Below, one piece after another: positions 24,479-32,804 of a DNA stretch of 64,000 nt. This DNA is from Sphaerisporangium melleum (GTDB taxonomy: Bacteria > Actinomycetota > Actinomycetes > Streptosporangiales > Streptosporangiaceae): contig NZ_BMNT01000007.1 in assembly GCF_014646695.1 (NCBI RefSeq), positions 157,771-221,770 on the forward strand. The letters are read 5' to 3'. The stretch's first letter is position 1; every line of letters begins with the position of its first letter. Position numbers and translations under genes: made by a program. The notes beneath the pieces are model-generated. The model was not told the DNA's origin. It worked only from the letters and a program-made list of their open reading frames with translations, and did no database searches.

Positions 24479-25023
24479 ATGCAGACGATCCTGATCACCG
24501 GCACCTCGTCCGGATACGGGCGGGAGACCGCCCGCCCATGTCGCGTGTGCGGGAGGTGTTCGAGACCAACACGTTCGGCGTGATGGCGACCACGCAGGCG
24601 GTGCTTCCCGGTTTCCGCGAGCGCGGCTCCGGCGTGGTGGTGAACGTGACCTCCAGCGTGGTGCTGGGGCACATGCCGCTCTCGGCGGTCTACAAGGCGA
24701 GCAAGATGGCCATCGAGGGGTTCACCGCGTCCCTCGCGCTCGAGCTCGCGCCCTTCGGTGTACGGGCGAAGACGGTCGAGCCGGGCGCGTGCCTGACGAC
24801 GGACTTCGCGGCCAAGGCGACGAGCGGCGGGCCCCTGGACGAGCTGGTCCCCGCGCCGTACGCGGAGTGGGCGAAGCAGGCCATGGACGGTTTCGCGGGC
24901 CAGGACCTGTTCACCACGGAGAACGACGTCGCCGAGACGGTGTGGCGAGCCGTGCACGACACGACCGGCCAGTTGCGCTTCCCGGCCGGCCCCGACGCCC
25001 ACTGGCTCGCCCAGGCGAAGTGA
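24479..25023 (+). pseudogene. Short-chain dehydrogenase with internal deletion and frameshift
   Basis: ATG at 24479 starts a normal Rossmann beginning (QTILITGTSSGYGRETAR). After about 18 codons the homology jumps to PMSRVREVFETNTFGVMATT in another frame, which continues to the stop at 25023 through the active-site region (NVTSSV, then VYKASKMAIEGF). About 70 residues, covering the cofactor-specificity loop and NNAG motif, are absent. The product cannot be a working SDR. Confidence 0.85.
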
Positions 25024-25202
25024 CCGCCCGGCGGCCCGGGTGAACCCGGCGGCGGCATGCCCGTGGACGGGTGATCCGGCATAGGCTCGGGTGGATCCAA
25101 GGCGCAGTGTCGACTTCCTCGCCTCGTGCACGACGGGATTTCCGGCCCTCACGGGTCGGGCTTCCCGCTTCACCGCCGGCCGCCCGCCGAGGAGGTCTCC
25201 GC

Positions 25203-26597
25203 ATGAAGGCATTACTGGTCGTTCTCGGTGTCGCCGTGGTGGGCGTACTGGTGGCGGTCCTGCTGTTCCTGCGGGTCCCGCCGGGCGGCGGCCCGGACGA
25301 GATGGGCGCGGCCTCGGGCGTCACGACCGCGGCCTCCGCTTCCCCGTCGGCATCCGCGGCTTCCCCTGCGGCGCGCACCAGTGTGCTGCTGGACGCCGAG
25401 GGCGCCGTCATCGAGGAGTTCTCCGGCGACTGCGCGGGCAGCGCGCACCGCGACCTCTGCCGGTACGTCCGACGGCACCTGCTCGCCGAGGACCCGGCGG
25501 CGCTCACCCGCACCGGCCTGACGATCCGGACGACGATCGACCCGCGGTTCCAGCAGGCCGCTCAGCGGGCCATCGACGCCTACGTCCACCGTGACGACCC
25601 GCAGCTCGCCGTCATGGCGATGGTCGTGCCCGGCGAGGGGACCGTCCGGGCCCTGGTCGAAGCCGGAGGCGGCGGGGTGGCCGAGACCGCTTCGGGCGAG
25701 GAGGGTGCCGCCGGCGAGCGAGGCTTCCAGCAGGGCACGACGGCGATGCCCTACACCCTGGCCGCCGCGCTCGCCGCGGGTCTGCGCTACGACGACGGGC
25801 TGCGCGTCTCCGATGATTACCGCGCCCGCACCTACCAGTCGTTCCGCAACTGCAAGGACCAGAACGTCGGAGATCCGTACCATTACGCGCACAATCGGAA
25901 GGCGGTCGGCGACCGGTTCGCCACCCTGCGCTGGGGCACGGAGCAGGCCGTGAACACCTTCTTCCTGCAGCTCCAGGAGAAGATCGGCCTGTGCGAGACC
26001 GTCACGATGGCCGAGCGGCTCGGGCTCAGGCGCACCGATGGGCGGCCGCTGCTGGAGGTGGAGACGTTCACGCTGGGGGTGAACGAGACGGACCCGGTCT
26101 CGGTGGCCAACTCCTACGCGACCTTCGCCGCCCGGGGCCGCTTCTGCGAGCCAAGAGTGATCGCGGAGATCCGCGACGCCGCCGGTACGACGCGGAGCTT
26201 CCCGCCGCGTTGCGAGCAGGTCCTGGACCCGGAGGTCGCCGACGCGGTGACCGGAGTGCTGTCGGGCGTCCTCGCCGGCGGCCCGCTCAAGGGCATCGGC
26301 CGCGAGGCGGCGGGCATGCCCGGCTCGTCGGACGGCTTCATGACCGCCGGATACGCCGGTTACACACCCGGTCTGGCCGCGGCCGTCGACCTCGGTGACC
26401 CGCGCGGCGCCTACCTGCACCCGCTGAGGGACGTCACCATCGGCGGTCGGCGCTATCCGCAGGTGGACGGCATGTCGATCCCCGGCCCGGCCTGGAAGAA
26501 GGCGATGTCCGAAGCCCTGCGCGGGACGCCCGAGAGCGGGTTCACCCGGCCGGATGCCGGGCGATTCGGGGGGTGCCGGGAGGCGTGTCCCGGCTGA
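25203..26597 (+). CDS. Penicillin-binding-protein-like transpeptidase domain, catalytically dead
   Basis: 464 residues; ATG follows GAGGAGG. A single N-terminal membrane anchor (residues 1-23), a Ser/Ala/Pro linker, then a class A-type transpeptidase domain (GLTIRTTIDPRFQQAAQRAI from residue 105) without a glycosyltransferase domain. All three catalytic motifs are changed: SxxK is TTAM (179-182), SxN is AVN (249-251), KTG is MPG (372-374). The frame is intact, and scaffold motifs such as LAAAL, VNTFFLQL and YAGYTPGLAAAV remain, so it looks like a maintained pseudoenzyme, not a decaying gene. Its 3' end overlaps anmK tail to tail by 56 bp. A scaffold or muropeptide-sensing role is possible. 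Confidence 0.88.
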   Translation: MKALLVVLGVAVVGVLVAVLLFLRVPPGGGPDEMGAASGVTTAASASPSASAASPAARTSVLLDAEGAVIEEFSGDCAGSAHRDLCRYVRRHLLAEDPAALTRTGLTIRTTIDPRFQQAAQRAIDAYVHRDDPQLAVMAMVVPGEGTVRALVEAGGGGVAETASGEEGAAGERGFQQGTTAMPYTLAAALAAGLRYDDGLRVSDDYRARTYQSFRNCKDQNVGDPYHYAHNRKAVGDRFATLRWGTEQAVNTFFLQLQEKIGLCETVTMAERLGLRRTDGRPLLEVETFTLGVNETDPVSVANSYATFAARGRFCEPRVIAEIRDAAGTTRSFPPRCEQVLDPEVADAVTGVLSGVLAGGPLKGIGREAAGMPGSSDGFMTAGYAGYTPGLAAAVDLGDPRGAYLHPLRDVTIGGRRYPQVDGMSIPGPAWKKAMSEALRGTPESGFTRPDAGRFGGCREACPG

Positions 26598-27768
26598 CCG
26601 CGCGCAAGGTGAGGGCGTGTGGCGCCTCAGGTGCGGGGGCCGGCAGGGCGAACGGCCCGGCACCCGGGGTGAGGCTGCCGAGGATGCGGGGAGCACGTGC
26701 TCCGGTGCCCGCCGGGATCGTCCCCGGCAGGCCGTGCACGGTGTGCCAGCCGATCAGGGCGAAGGCGATCGCCTCCTTGTCGTCGGCGGGCGCGCCGTAG
26801 TCGTCGCTGAGCCGCAGGGTCACGTCCCGGAGTGCGCGGCGCAGCCCGGCCATGAGCACGGGGTTGCGGCAGCCGCCGCCCGAGACGACGAGAAGGCCGA
26901 TGCCGGTCGCCGTGACATCGCGGGCGACCGTGCGCACGGTGAGTTCGGTGAGGGTCGCCACCAGGTCGGCGGCCCCGGGACGGGTGCCGGCCCTGGCCAT
27001 GGCCTCCTCGACGTGGCCCAGGTGGAAGAGTTCCTTGCCGGTGCTCTTCGGGGCGGGCAGCCGGTAGTAGGGGTGGTCGAGCAGGACGGCGAGCAGGCTC
27101 TGGTCCACGGTGCCGGAGGCGGCGAGACGTCCGTCCTCGTCGAAGCCGCGCGCGGTCAGCCCTAGGCTCGCGACGACCGCGTCGATCAGCGCGTTCGCCG
27201 GTCCGATGTCGTACGCGGTGACCTCGCCGGGGCCGCGAACGACCGTCATGTTGGCGATCCCGCCCAGGTTGAGCGCGACCGCGCCGCCCAGGTGCCCGCC
27301 GAGCAGGAGGGCGTCGAGCAGGCAGACGAGCGGAGCACCCTGGCCGCCCGCTGCGATGTCGCGGACGCGCACGTCGGCCAGGACGGGTGTCCCGGTGCGC
27401 TCGGCGATCCACGCGGGCTGCCCGATCTGCAGGGTGCCGTGGACACGCGTGCCGTCCACCCAGTGGAACACGGTCTGCCCGTGGGAGACGATCAGGTCGA
27501 CCGGTCCGGCCCGGTCGATTGCGGTGGCGGCGGCCTCGGCGAAGCTCCGGCCGATCAGGGTGTCCAGCTCGCACACCTCGGCGAGGGTGGTGGCCGCCGG
27601 TGGGAGCGCCGCGGCGAGGCGGGCGCGCAGCCCGGCGGCGTAGGGCGTGGTGGCGGTGAACTCGACCACCCCACTGAGCGTGCCACCGCCCGAGACGGGG
27701 TCGAAGCCGACCAGGGCCACGTCGATGCCGTCGTGCGAGGTGCCGGAGATCATGCCGAGGATTCTCAT
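26542..27768 (-). CDS. anmK: Anhydro-N-acetylmuramic acid kinase
   Basis: 408 residues; ATG at 27768 with GGAGGT 6 nt upstream (the open frame continues beyond but has no better start). The ASKHA kinase motifs are intact: GMISGTSHDGIDVA at the N-terminus, VALNLGGIANMTVV, DIGPANALID and VVSGGGCRNPVLM. The enzyme opens the 1,6-anhydro ring and phosphorylates recycled MurNAc in the cytoplasm. A C-terminal extension of about 30 residues overlaps the convergent PBP-like gene. The neighbours (PBP-like protein, GH25 muramidase) also concern peptidoglycan. Confidence 0.95.
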   Translation of the reverse strand: MRILGMISGTSHDGIDVALVGFDPVSGGGTLSGVVEFTATTPYAAGLRARLAAALPPAATTLAEVCELDTLIGRSFAEAAATAIDRAGPVDLIVSHGQTVFHWVDGTRVHGTLQIGQPAWIAERTGTPVLADVRVRDIAAGGQGAPLVCLLDALLLGGHLGGAVALNLGGIANMTVVRGPGEVTAYDIGPANALIDAVVASLGLTARGFDEDGRLAASGTVDQSLLAVLLDHPYYRLPAPKSTGKELFHLGHVEEAMARAGTRPGAADLVATLTELTVRTVARDVTATGIGLLVVSGGGCRNPVLMAGLRRALRDVTLRLSDDYGAPADDKEAIAFALIGWHTVHGLPGTIPAGTGARAPRILGSLTPGAGPFALPAPAPEAPHALTLRAVSRDTPPGTPRIARHPAG

Positions 27769-28031
27769 CAGATGACCTCCGAGAAGACCCCGCCTTCGGG
27801 CGAGGAAGGGATTGGGCTCCTGCCGCGCACGGCAGGAGATGGCGAACCCGGCGTGCCGTCCTCCCGGCCACGACTCGGCCCCGCTGTCGAAATTCTCGCC
27901 GCTTCGGCCGGCGCCGCCGTGTCCGGGGCTTCGTGACGCGCCGTGTTTCCCTGGGCTCCCCTGTGTCCGGGGCGGGCGCGCCACGGCCCGGGACCGGAGG
28001 TCCGGTCCCGGGCCGGTCGGGGAGGCGGGGG

Positions 28032-28817
28032 TCAGTGGCGGCCGAAGGCGCGGAGTTGGGCCGGGGTCAGCGCGGAGACGTTCTGGTCGACGGGGACGTC
28101 GGTGTACTGGTGGATGGTCCAGCGCTTCCAGTCGGCGGGCGGGGTGACGTCGCCCGGGGAGCGGCCGTAGTAGGCCACCCACAGCGGGTAGTCGGCGAGG
28201 CCGTGGCCGTAGGTGTTGGCGAAGTTCCAGCCGCTGTAGAACAACGGCGTGGTACCGGTCTTGGCCTTGACGTACGACAGCCAGGTCTTGGCCCAGGCGT
28301 TGACGCGGGCGACCGGCAGGCCATCGGCCGTCTCCAGGTCCAGCACCAGCAGGTCGCCCCGCTTGACCGGCTGGGAGTTCACCATGGACAGGAAGTAGTT
28401 CGCCTCGGCGATGGGATCGTTGCTCGGGTGGCCGTAGTGGTAGGCGCCGCGCACGATGCCCTTCTTGGCGAGTTCCCGCCAGTGGCGGACGAACGCGGAG
28501 TCGCGGAAGGTCAGCCCTTCGGTGGCCTTGATGAAGCCGAACTGCGCCGGGCTGGTGTTCCAGTCATGGTCGGCCTCGTACTCGGAGACGTCCTGACCGT
28601 AGATGTGGTTCTGCGGCGCCGCGTGCGCCAGGCCGGCCTGGACGGTCCCGGCCGCGTGTGCCGGGCCGGCCACGAGGGTCCCGGCTACGGCCGCCACCAG
28701 GGTCATCCCGGCAACGGCCGAGCGGAACCGCACGAGGGAGCGGCCCAGGCGTGCGCCGGAGCGGGTCGACCGGTTCTTGCCGGAGCGGACGATCGAGGAA
28801 CACCGGTAGGTGGGCAT
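28032..28817 (-). CDS. Secreted GH25 muramidase under c-di-AMP riboswitch control
   Basis: 261 residues with a long basic signal peptide (cleavage near AHA-A, residue 55). The GH25 fold begins YGQDVSEYEADHDW (catalytic Asp), then GFIKATEGL, GAYHYGHP and the acidic pair in LLVLDLETADG, and ends with WTIHQYTD. It cleaves MurNAc-GlcNAc bonds in peptidoglycan. AAGGAG precedes the ATG by about 10 nt. The leader holds a ydaO-type riboswitch (28840-28966), the usual control for wall hydrolases in actinobacteria: high c-di-AMP lowers expression. Confidence 0.95.
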   Translation of the reverse strand: MPTYRCSSIVRSGKNRSTRSGARLGRSLVRFRSAVAGMTLVAAVAGTLVAGPAHAAGTVQAGLAHAAPQNHIYGQDVSEYEADHDWNTSPAQFGFIKATEGLTFRDSAFVRHWRELAKKGIVRGAYHYGHPSNDPIAEANYFLSMVNSQPVKRGDLLVLDLETADGLPVARVNAWAKTWLSYVKAKTGTTPLFYSGWNFANTYGHGLADYPLWVAYYGRSPGDVTPPADWKRWTIHQYTDVPVDQNVSALTPAQLRAFGRH

Positions 28818-28839
28818 GAAGGGCTGGCTCCTTGCTTCC

Positions 28840-28966
28840 GTACGCCTACCGGGTGAGCTGACGGGTTCGGGTGGAAAGTACCCTACGGGCGCGCCTCTGG
28901 GGGCCGGCGCTCCGATTCACCCCGGGATGTGGGTCCCCGGTTCCGCGAGAGGCGGATTCGGCGGGC
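28840..28966 (-). promoter_or_regulatory. c-di-AMP (ydaO/yuaA) riboswitch
   Basis: Reading the minus strand, the conserved blocks appear in order: GAATCCGCC, GCGGAACCGGGGACCCA, CGGGGTGAATC, and near the 3' end CCGAACCCGTCAGCT followed by ACCCGGTAGGC. These are the hallmark segments of the ydaO aptamer. It ends about 22 nt before the GH25 start codon, so it can act on transcription end or on ribosome access. Confidence 0.93.
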
Positions 28967-29198
28967 GTGCCGTCCCGGCGGGAGTCGTCCTCGCCGAAAG
29001 CACGCGATCTGGGCAACGAACGGCAACGAACCCGAGGCCTCTGGCCATCGGTACAGCTGCCGCTGCCTACCAAAGGTACATGCAACACCATGCACGTGTA
29101 AACAGGACAAAATTCACGTCTTGCCTGGTCAAGGCGTCAGGACCGCCGCTGGACCGCTCACGATGGAGCGGTCCAGCGAGTGCCGGGGGCCCGGCGGA
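28967..29198 (-). promoter_or_regulatory. Likely promoter region of the riboswitch-GH25 transcript
   Basis: An AT-rich patch at about 29050-29115 stands out. On the minus strand TTTACA, 18 nt, TACCTT is a fair sigma-70-like pair. No credible ORF lies here. Confidence 0.4.
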
Positions 29199-30041
29199 TC
29201 ACCGGCCGGGCGGGAAGTCGGCGCCGCGCGAGACGGCCTCCTGGGACCGCAGTTCGGTGAGCATGCCCGAAAGCCGCTCGGTCACCCGGTCGTATCCCGC
29301 GCCGCCGAGCACCAGACGCCGGGGCGGATCGTCCTGGCGCATCGCGTCGAGGACGGCCGACACGCCACGGCGCGGGTCGCCGGGCTGCCTGCCGTCCTCG
29401 TCGATCATCGCGGCCCGCACGGCCTCCAGCATCGGCCGGTAGTCCTCGATGGTCTCCGCGACCGGCTCATCGGCGAAGCCCGCGTACGCCCGGGTGCGGA
29501 AGGCCCCCGGTTCGACGGCGAGCACCTTGATCCCCAGCGGCGCGACCTCCTCGCGCAGCACCTCCGTCATCCCCTCGACGGCGAACTTCGCCGCGCTGTA
29601 GAAGCCGAAGCCGGTGACGCCGGCGAGGCCCGCGACCGACGACATGTTGACGATCCACCCGGCGCGCCGGGCACGCATCCCGGGCAGCACGGCACGGGTC
29701 ACGGCCAGCACCGCGAAGAAGTTCAGCTCGAACATCTTGCGCACCGCGGCCTCGTCCATGCCCTCCACCGAGCCGTACCAGCCCCGGCCGGCGTTGTTGA
29801 CCAGGACGTCGATGCCGCCGAACCGCGCCTCCGCGGCCGAGACCGCCTCGTGGACCTGCCGGGTGTCGGTCACGTCGAGCGGCAGGACCAGCACCCGATC
29901 GCCGTGCTCCTCCACCCAGTCGCGCAGTTCGTGCGGCCGGCGCGCGGTGAGCGCGACGCGGTCGCCGTTCTCCAGCGCGGCCTCGGCGAAGGTCATGCCG
30001 AACCCGCCGGGTGTGCCGCCGGTGATGAACCAGGTCTTCAT
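29199..30041 (-). CDS. Short-chain dehydrogenase/reductase
   Basis: 280 residues. Classical SDR: cofactor loop TGGTPGGFG (residues 8-16), LDVTD, NNAGRGWYG, active-site serines in NMSSVAGL and catalytic FYSAAK (Tyr and Lys). Substrate unknown; the length and C-terminal part (PRRLVLGGAGYDRV) fit the group of NADP-dependent SDRs often paired with regulators in actinomycetes. It is followed upstream on the same strand by an NTF2-like gene, with 58 nt between, so probably one operon. The divergent TetR gene likely controls both. Confidence 0.9.
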   Translation of the reverse strand: MKTWFITGGTPGGFGMTFAEAALENGDRVALTARRPHELRDWVEEHGDRVLVLPLDVTDTRQVHEAVSAAEARFGGIDVLVNNAGRGWYGSVEGMDEAAVRKMFELNFFAVLAVTRAVLPGMRARRAGWIVNMSSVAGLAGVTGFGFYSAAKFAVEGMTEVLREEVAPLGIKVLAVEPGAFRTRAYAGFADEPVAETIEDYRPMLEAVRAAMIDEDGRQPGDPRRGVSAVLDAMRQDDPPRRLVLGGAGYDRVTERLSGMLTELRSQEAVSRGADFPPGR

Positions 30042-30099
30042 GCGTCTCTCTTCTCGGATCGCGCCGCGGACGGCCGTGCTCGTAGGTGCGGGTGCGGGC

Positions 30100-30432
30100 T
30101 CACGGCGCGATCTCCAGCCGGTGGACGCGGTCGCCGTCGAGAGTGAAACGCCACTTCAGTTCGGCGACGCCGCCGGGGAAGTCGCCGGTCAGGCGGCCCG
30201 CGACCAGGACGGCGTTCTCGCCGAGGGCCTCGGCGCCGAGCACCTCGACCGTGTACTGGTACCGCGACGCGGCGTCCTGCTTCCAGGCGCGGATCTCCGC
30301 CGTGCCGTGGTGGGTGCGGCCTTCGTCCACGACCTCGGCGTCCTCGGTGAACAGCGCGAGGAACGCGTCGATGTCGTGGCGGGCGTCCGCCTCGAAGTAG
30401 CCGGCGACCACGCCGGGAAGTGTGGTGTGCAT
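30100..30432 (-). CDS. NTF2/SnoaL-like small protein
   Basis: 110 residues with the cone-shaped alpha+beta plan: YFEADARHDIDAFLALFTEDAEVVDEG (helices and first strands), HHGTAEIRAW, then four beta strands ending VHRLEIAP. These proteins bind small molecules or act as isomerases/hydrolases. First gene of an operon with the SDR; faces the TetR gene across an operator-rich 92-nt gap. Confidence 0.85.
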   Translation of the reverse strand: MHTTLPGVVAGYFEADARHDIDAFLALFTEDAEVVDEGRTHHGTAEIRAWKQDAASRYQYTVEVLGAEALGENAVLVAGRLTGDFPGGVAELKWRFTLDGDRVHRLEIAP

Positions 30433-30481
30433 GAGAGTCCCCTTCCGGAGGGCGCCGTCGAGCCGACCCCTCGCTACATTC

Positions 30482-30524
30482 GCTATAGCACTTCGTATAG
30501 CGCTACATAAGCTAACATAGCGAT
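30482..30524. promoter_or_regulatory. Operator/promoter region for TetR and the SDR operon
   Basis: AT-rich and full of related half-sites: GCTATAGC (30482-30489), TAGCGCTA inside TATAGCGCTACATA (30496-30509), and CATAGCGATATG just before the TetR start. Palindromes of this type between divergent genes are normal TetR operators. Confidence 0.65.
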
Positions 30525-31478
30525 ATGAAAGCTCGGACCCGGGGCGACGGCGGCGCCCGCGATCGGCTACTGCTGGCCGCCGCCGAACTGCTGGAGAGCT
30601 CCGGCGACCGCACGCTGTCGACCCGTGCCGTGTGCGAGCGCGCGGGGGTGCAGGCCCCGACGCTGTACCACCACTTCGGCAGCAAGCAGGGCCTGATCAA
30701 CGCGGTGATCAACCACGGGTTCACCCAGTACGTCCAGCCGCCGGACCCGGCCGACGCCTCAGGCGACCCGGTGGACGGCCTCCGTACCGGCTGGGACCGG
30801 CACGTGCGGTACGGGCTGGAGCACCCGGCCTTCTACGCACTGCTCTACGGAAGGGTCGAGCCCGGCAAGCCCTGCGCCATCACCGCGCCCGCGCACGCCA
30901 TGCTGCGTGACCTGCTGGCCGCCGCGGCCCGTCAGGGACTGCTCACGGTCACCGTGGACGACGCGGCCGAGCAGATCCTGGCCGCGAACGTCGGGGTCAC
31001 TCTGAGCCTGATCACCCAGCCCGGCGACACGCGCGATCTGGGCCTGTCCGACCGCGTCCGCGAGGCGGCCCTGGCCGGCGTCCTGCGTCTCGACGGCGCA
31101 CGGTCGTCACCCGGCCCGCGGATCACGGCGGCGGGAGCGGCGGTCACCGGGACGGCCGGCGCGCCCACCCGGGCGAACGCCGCGCTGACGCTGCGCGCGC
31201 TCATCGAGCAGGAGCCCGCCGGGCTGACCCCCGGCGAACACGCGCTGCTCGGCGAGCTACTGGACCGGCTGGCCGGCTCCCGGCTCCGGCCCGGCCCGCC
31301 CGCGGAGCCAGGCAGATCAGGCGCGGAACCGGGCAGGTCGAGCGCAGAGGCGGGCGGGTCGTATTCGGCGCACGGCGGGTCAGGCGCGGAGCCGGGCGGG
31401 TCGGACGCGGAGCCGGGCGGGTCGCCTCAGCGCAGGGCCGGGTCGGCGGACACCGGGGCGTCCCAGTCGATCAGGTAG
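30525..31478 (+). CDS. TetR-family transcriptional regulator
   Basis: 317 residues. HTH: LSTRAVCERAGVQAPTLYHHF (about residues 26-46). A ligand domain follows to about 245. The last 70 residues are a low-complexity Gly/Ser/Ala/Glu/Pro tail with repeats of AEPGGS/AEPGRS type, and this part overlaps the convergent FAD-monooxygenase gene by 52 bp. The tail is probably a repeat expansion after the true domain end. It faces the NTF2/SDR operon across palindromic sites and likely represses it and itself. Confidence 0.88.
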   Translation: MKARTRGDGGARDRLLLAAAELLESSGDRTLSTRAVCERAGVQAPTLYHHFGSKQGLINAVINHGFTQYVQPPDPADASGDPVDGLRTGWDRHVRYGLEHPAFYALLYGRVEPGKPCAITAPAHAMLRDLLAAAARQGLLTVTVDDAAEQILAANVGVTLSLITQPGDTRDLGLSDRVREAALAGVLRLDGARSSPGPRITAAGAAVTGTAGAPTRANAALTLRALIEQEPAGLTPGEHALLGELLDRLAGSRLRPGPPAEPGRSGAEPGRSSAEAGGSYSAHGGSGAEPGGSDAEPGGSPQRRAGSADTGASQSIR

Positions 31479-32632
31479 CGCTGCTCGGGGCCGATGGTCT
31501 TCTCCGGGTTCATGGCCGCTTTCACGAAGAGCGGCATGAGCAGCGGCATCACCGCCCTGGCCACCGCGCCGGGCGCCTTGGTCCGGTTGATCCGCGCGGC
31601 CCGGGCGGCGACCTTCTCCACCCGGTCGCGCCGCAGCCGCTCGAAGGCGGCGAACGCCGACGGGACGTCGGGCAGGTCGCGCAGGCAGCGGGCCAGTTGC
31701 ACCGCGCTCTCCAGTGCGAGCGAGGCGCCCTGCCCTGAGCTGTTGGACGGCGCGTGCGCCGCGTCGCCGACCAGCACCATGCGGCCGCGGTACCAGTGCC
31801 GGACGCTGGGCATGATGTGCAGCGCTCCCACGACCCGGAGTTCACCGGCGTCGCTGGTCCGCAGCAGTTCACCTGCGGGGTCGTCGTCCCCGTAGGCGTC
31901 GCGCAGCCTGCGCATCCACTCGTCCGCGGGCACCGCGCGGGCCTCGGTGAGGCTCATCTCCCGTTCCCCGGGCAGGTTGACGCCCCAGCGCGTGCCGCCG
32001 CCCGGCTCTGGCCAATAGAGGTAGTAGCCGCCGCGGCCGAAAGCGAAGGTCATCGTGCCGGGCTCGGCGCCGGTGTCGTACCGGGCCACCGCCTCGAAGC
32101 CGAGCAGCCCGGTGAACCGCGGGCCGGGCGCCTGCGGGTCGATGAGCCCACGCACGGCCGACCGGATGCCGTCGGCCCCGATCAGAATGTCGGCGCGGGC
32201 GGTGCCGCCGTCGGCGAACGTGGCGACGACGCCCGATCCGTCCTCCCGCGCGTCCACCAGCCGCCTCCCGTACTCGACGGCCACCCCGGCCACGACGGCC
32301 CGGTCGTGCAGGACGCGGGACAGTTCACCGCGGTGCACCACCTGCAGCGGCGGCACGCCGGCCAGGCCGGGCAGCGCGACGCGCTTGCGTCCCACGGCCA
32401 GCACCTGACTGGTGATCGGCGTCCCGATCGCCCGCACATCCTCGTCCGCGCCGAGCGGGCTCAGCGCCGCGACACCGTTCGGCGCGAGCGCCAGCGTGCC
32501 GCCGATGCCGTCGGCCGGGCTCGGGTACGCCTCATAGACGGTGGCCTCGATGCCGGCCTTCCGCAGTGCCAGCGCGGCCACCGGTCCCGCGATGCCACCG
32601 CCGATGACGATCGCCGTCTTGACCTGGGTCAT
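31427..32632 (-). CDS. FAD-dependent aromatic-type monooxygenase
   Basis: 401 residues; ATG at 32632 with GGGAGAAG before it (an upstream in-frame ATG is unlikely). Class A flavoprotein hydroxylase: GGGIAGPVAALAL (ADP-binding, residues 10-22), DG motif in ILIGADGIRSAVRG, and GD motif in VLVGDAAHAPSNSSGQG. It hydroxylates or epoxidises a small ring compound with NAD(P)H and O2; the substrate is unknown. A PadR gene upstream on the same strand (172 nt away) may control it. Confidence 0.9.
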   Translation of the reverse strand: MTQVKTAIVIGGGIAGPVAALALRKAGIEATVYEAYPSPADGIGGTLALAPNGVAALSPLGADEDVRAIGTPITSQVLAVGRKRVALPGLAGVPPLQVVHRGELSRVLHDRAVVAGVAVEYGRRLVDAREDGSGVVATFADGGTARADILIGADGIRSAVRGLIDPQAPGPRFTGLLGFEAVARYDTGAEPGTMTFAFGRGGYYLYWPEPGGGTRWGVNLPGEREMSLTEARAVPADEWMRRLRDAYGDDDPAGELLRTSDAGELRVVGALHIMPSVRHWYRGRMVLVGDAAHAPSNSSGQGASLALESAVQLARCLRDLPDVPSAFAAFERLRRDRVEKVAARAARINRTKAPGAVARAVMPLLMPLFVKAAMNPEKTIGPEQRYLIDWDAPVSADPALR

Positions 32633-32804
32633 GGTCTTCTCCCTGATGATCGGTTCGGTTGTCGTGCAGCCCGAACCCACCTGGGAGGAACCCGGCTATC
32701 CTCATGGTTGCCGCCTCGGACTGAGGGCCCGCCCAGGTGTGGTTCGAGGTCTTTCGAGGTGAAAGGCCCTGGCGCGGTGTTGCAGCACCGTGCCGGGGCC
32801 GTCG

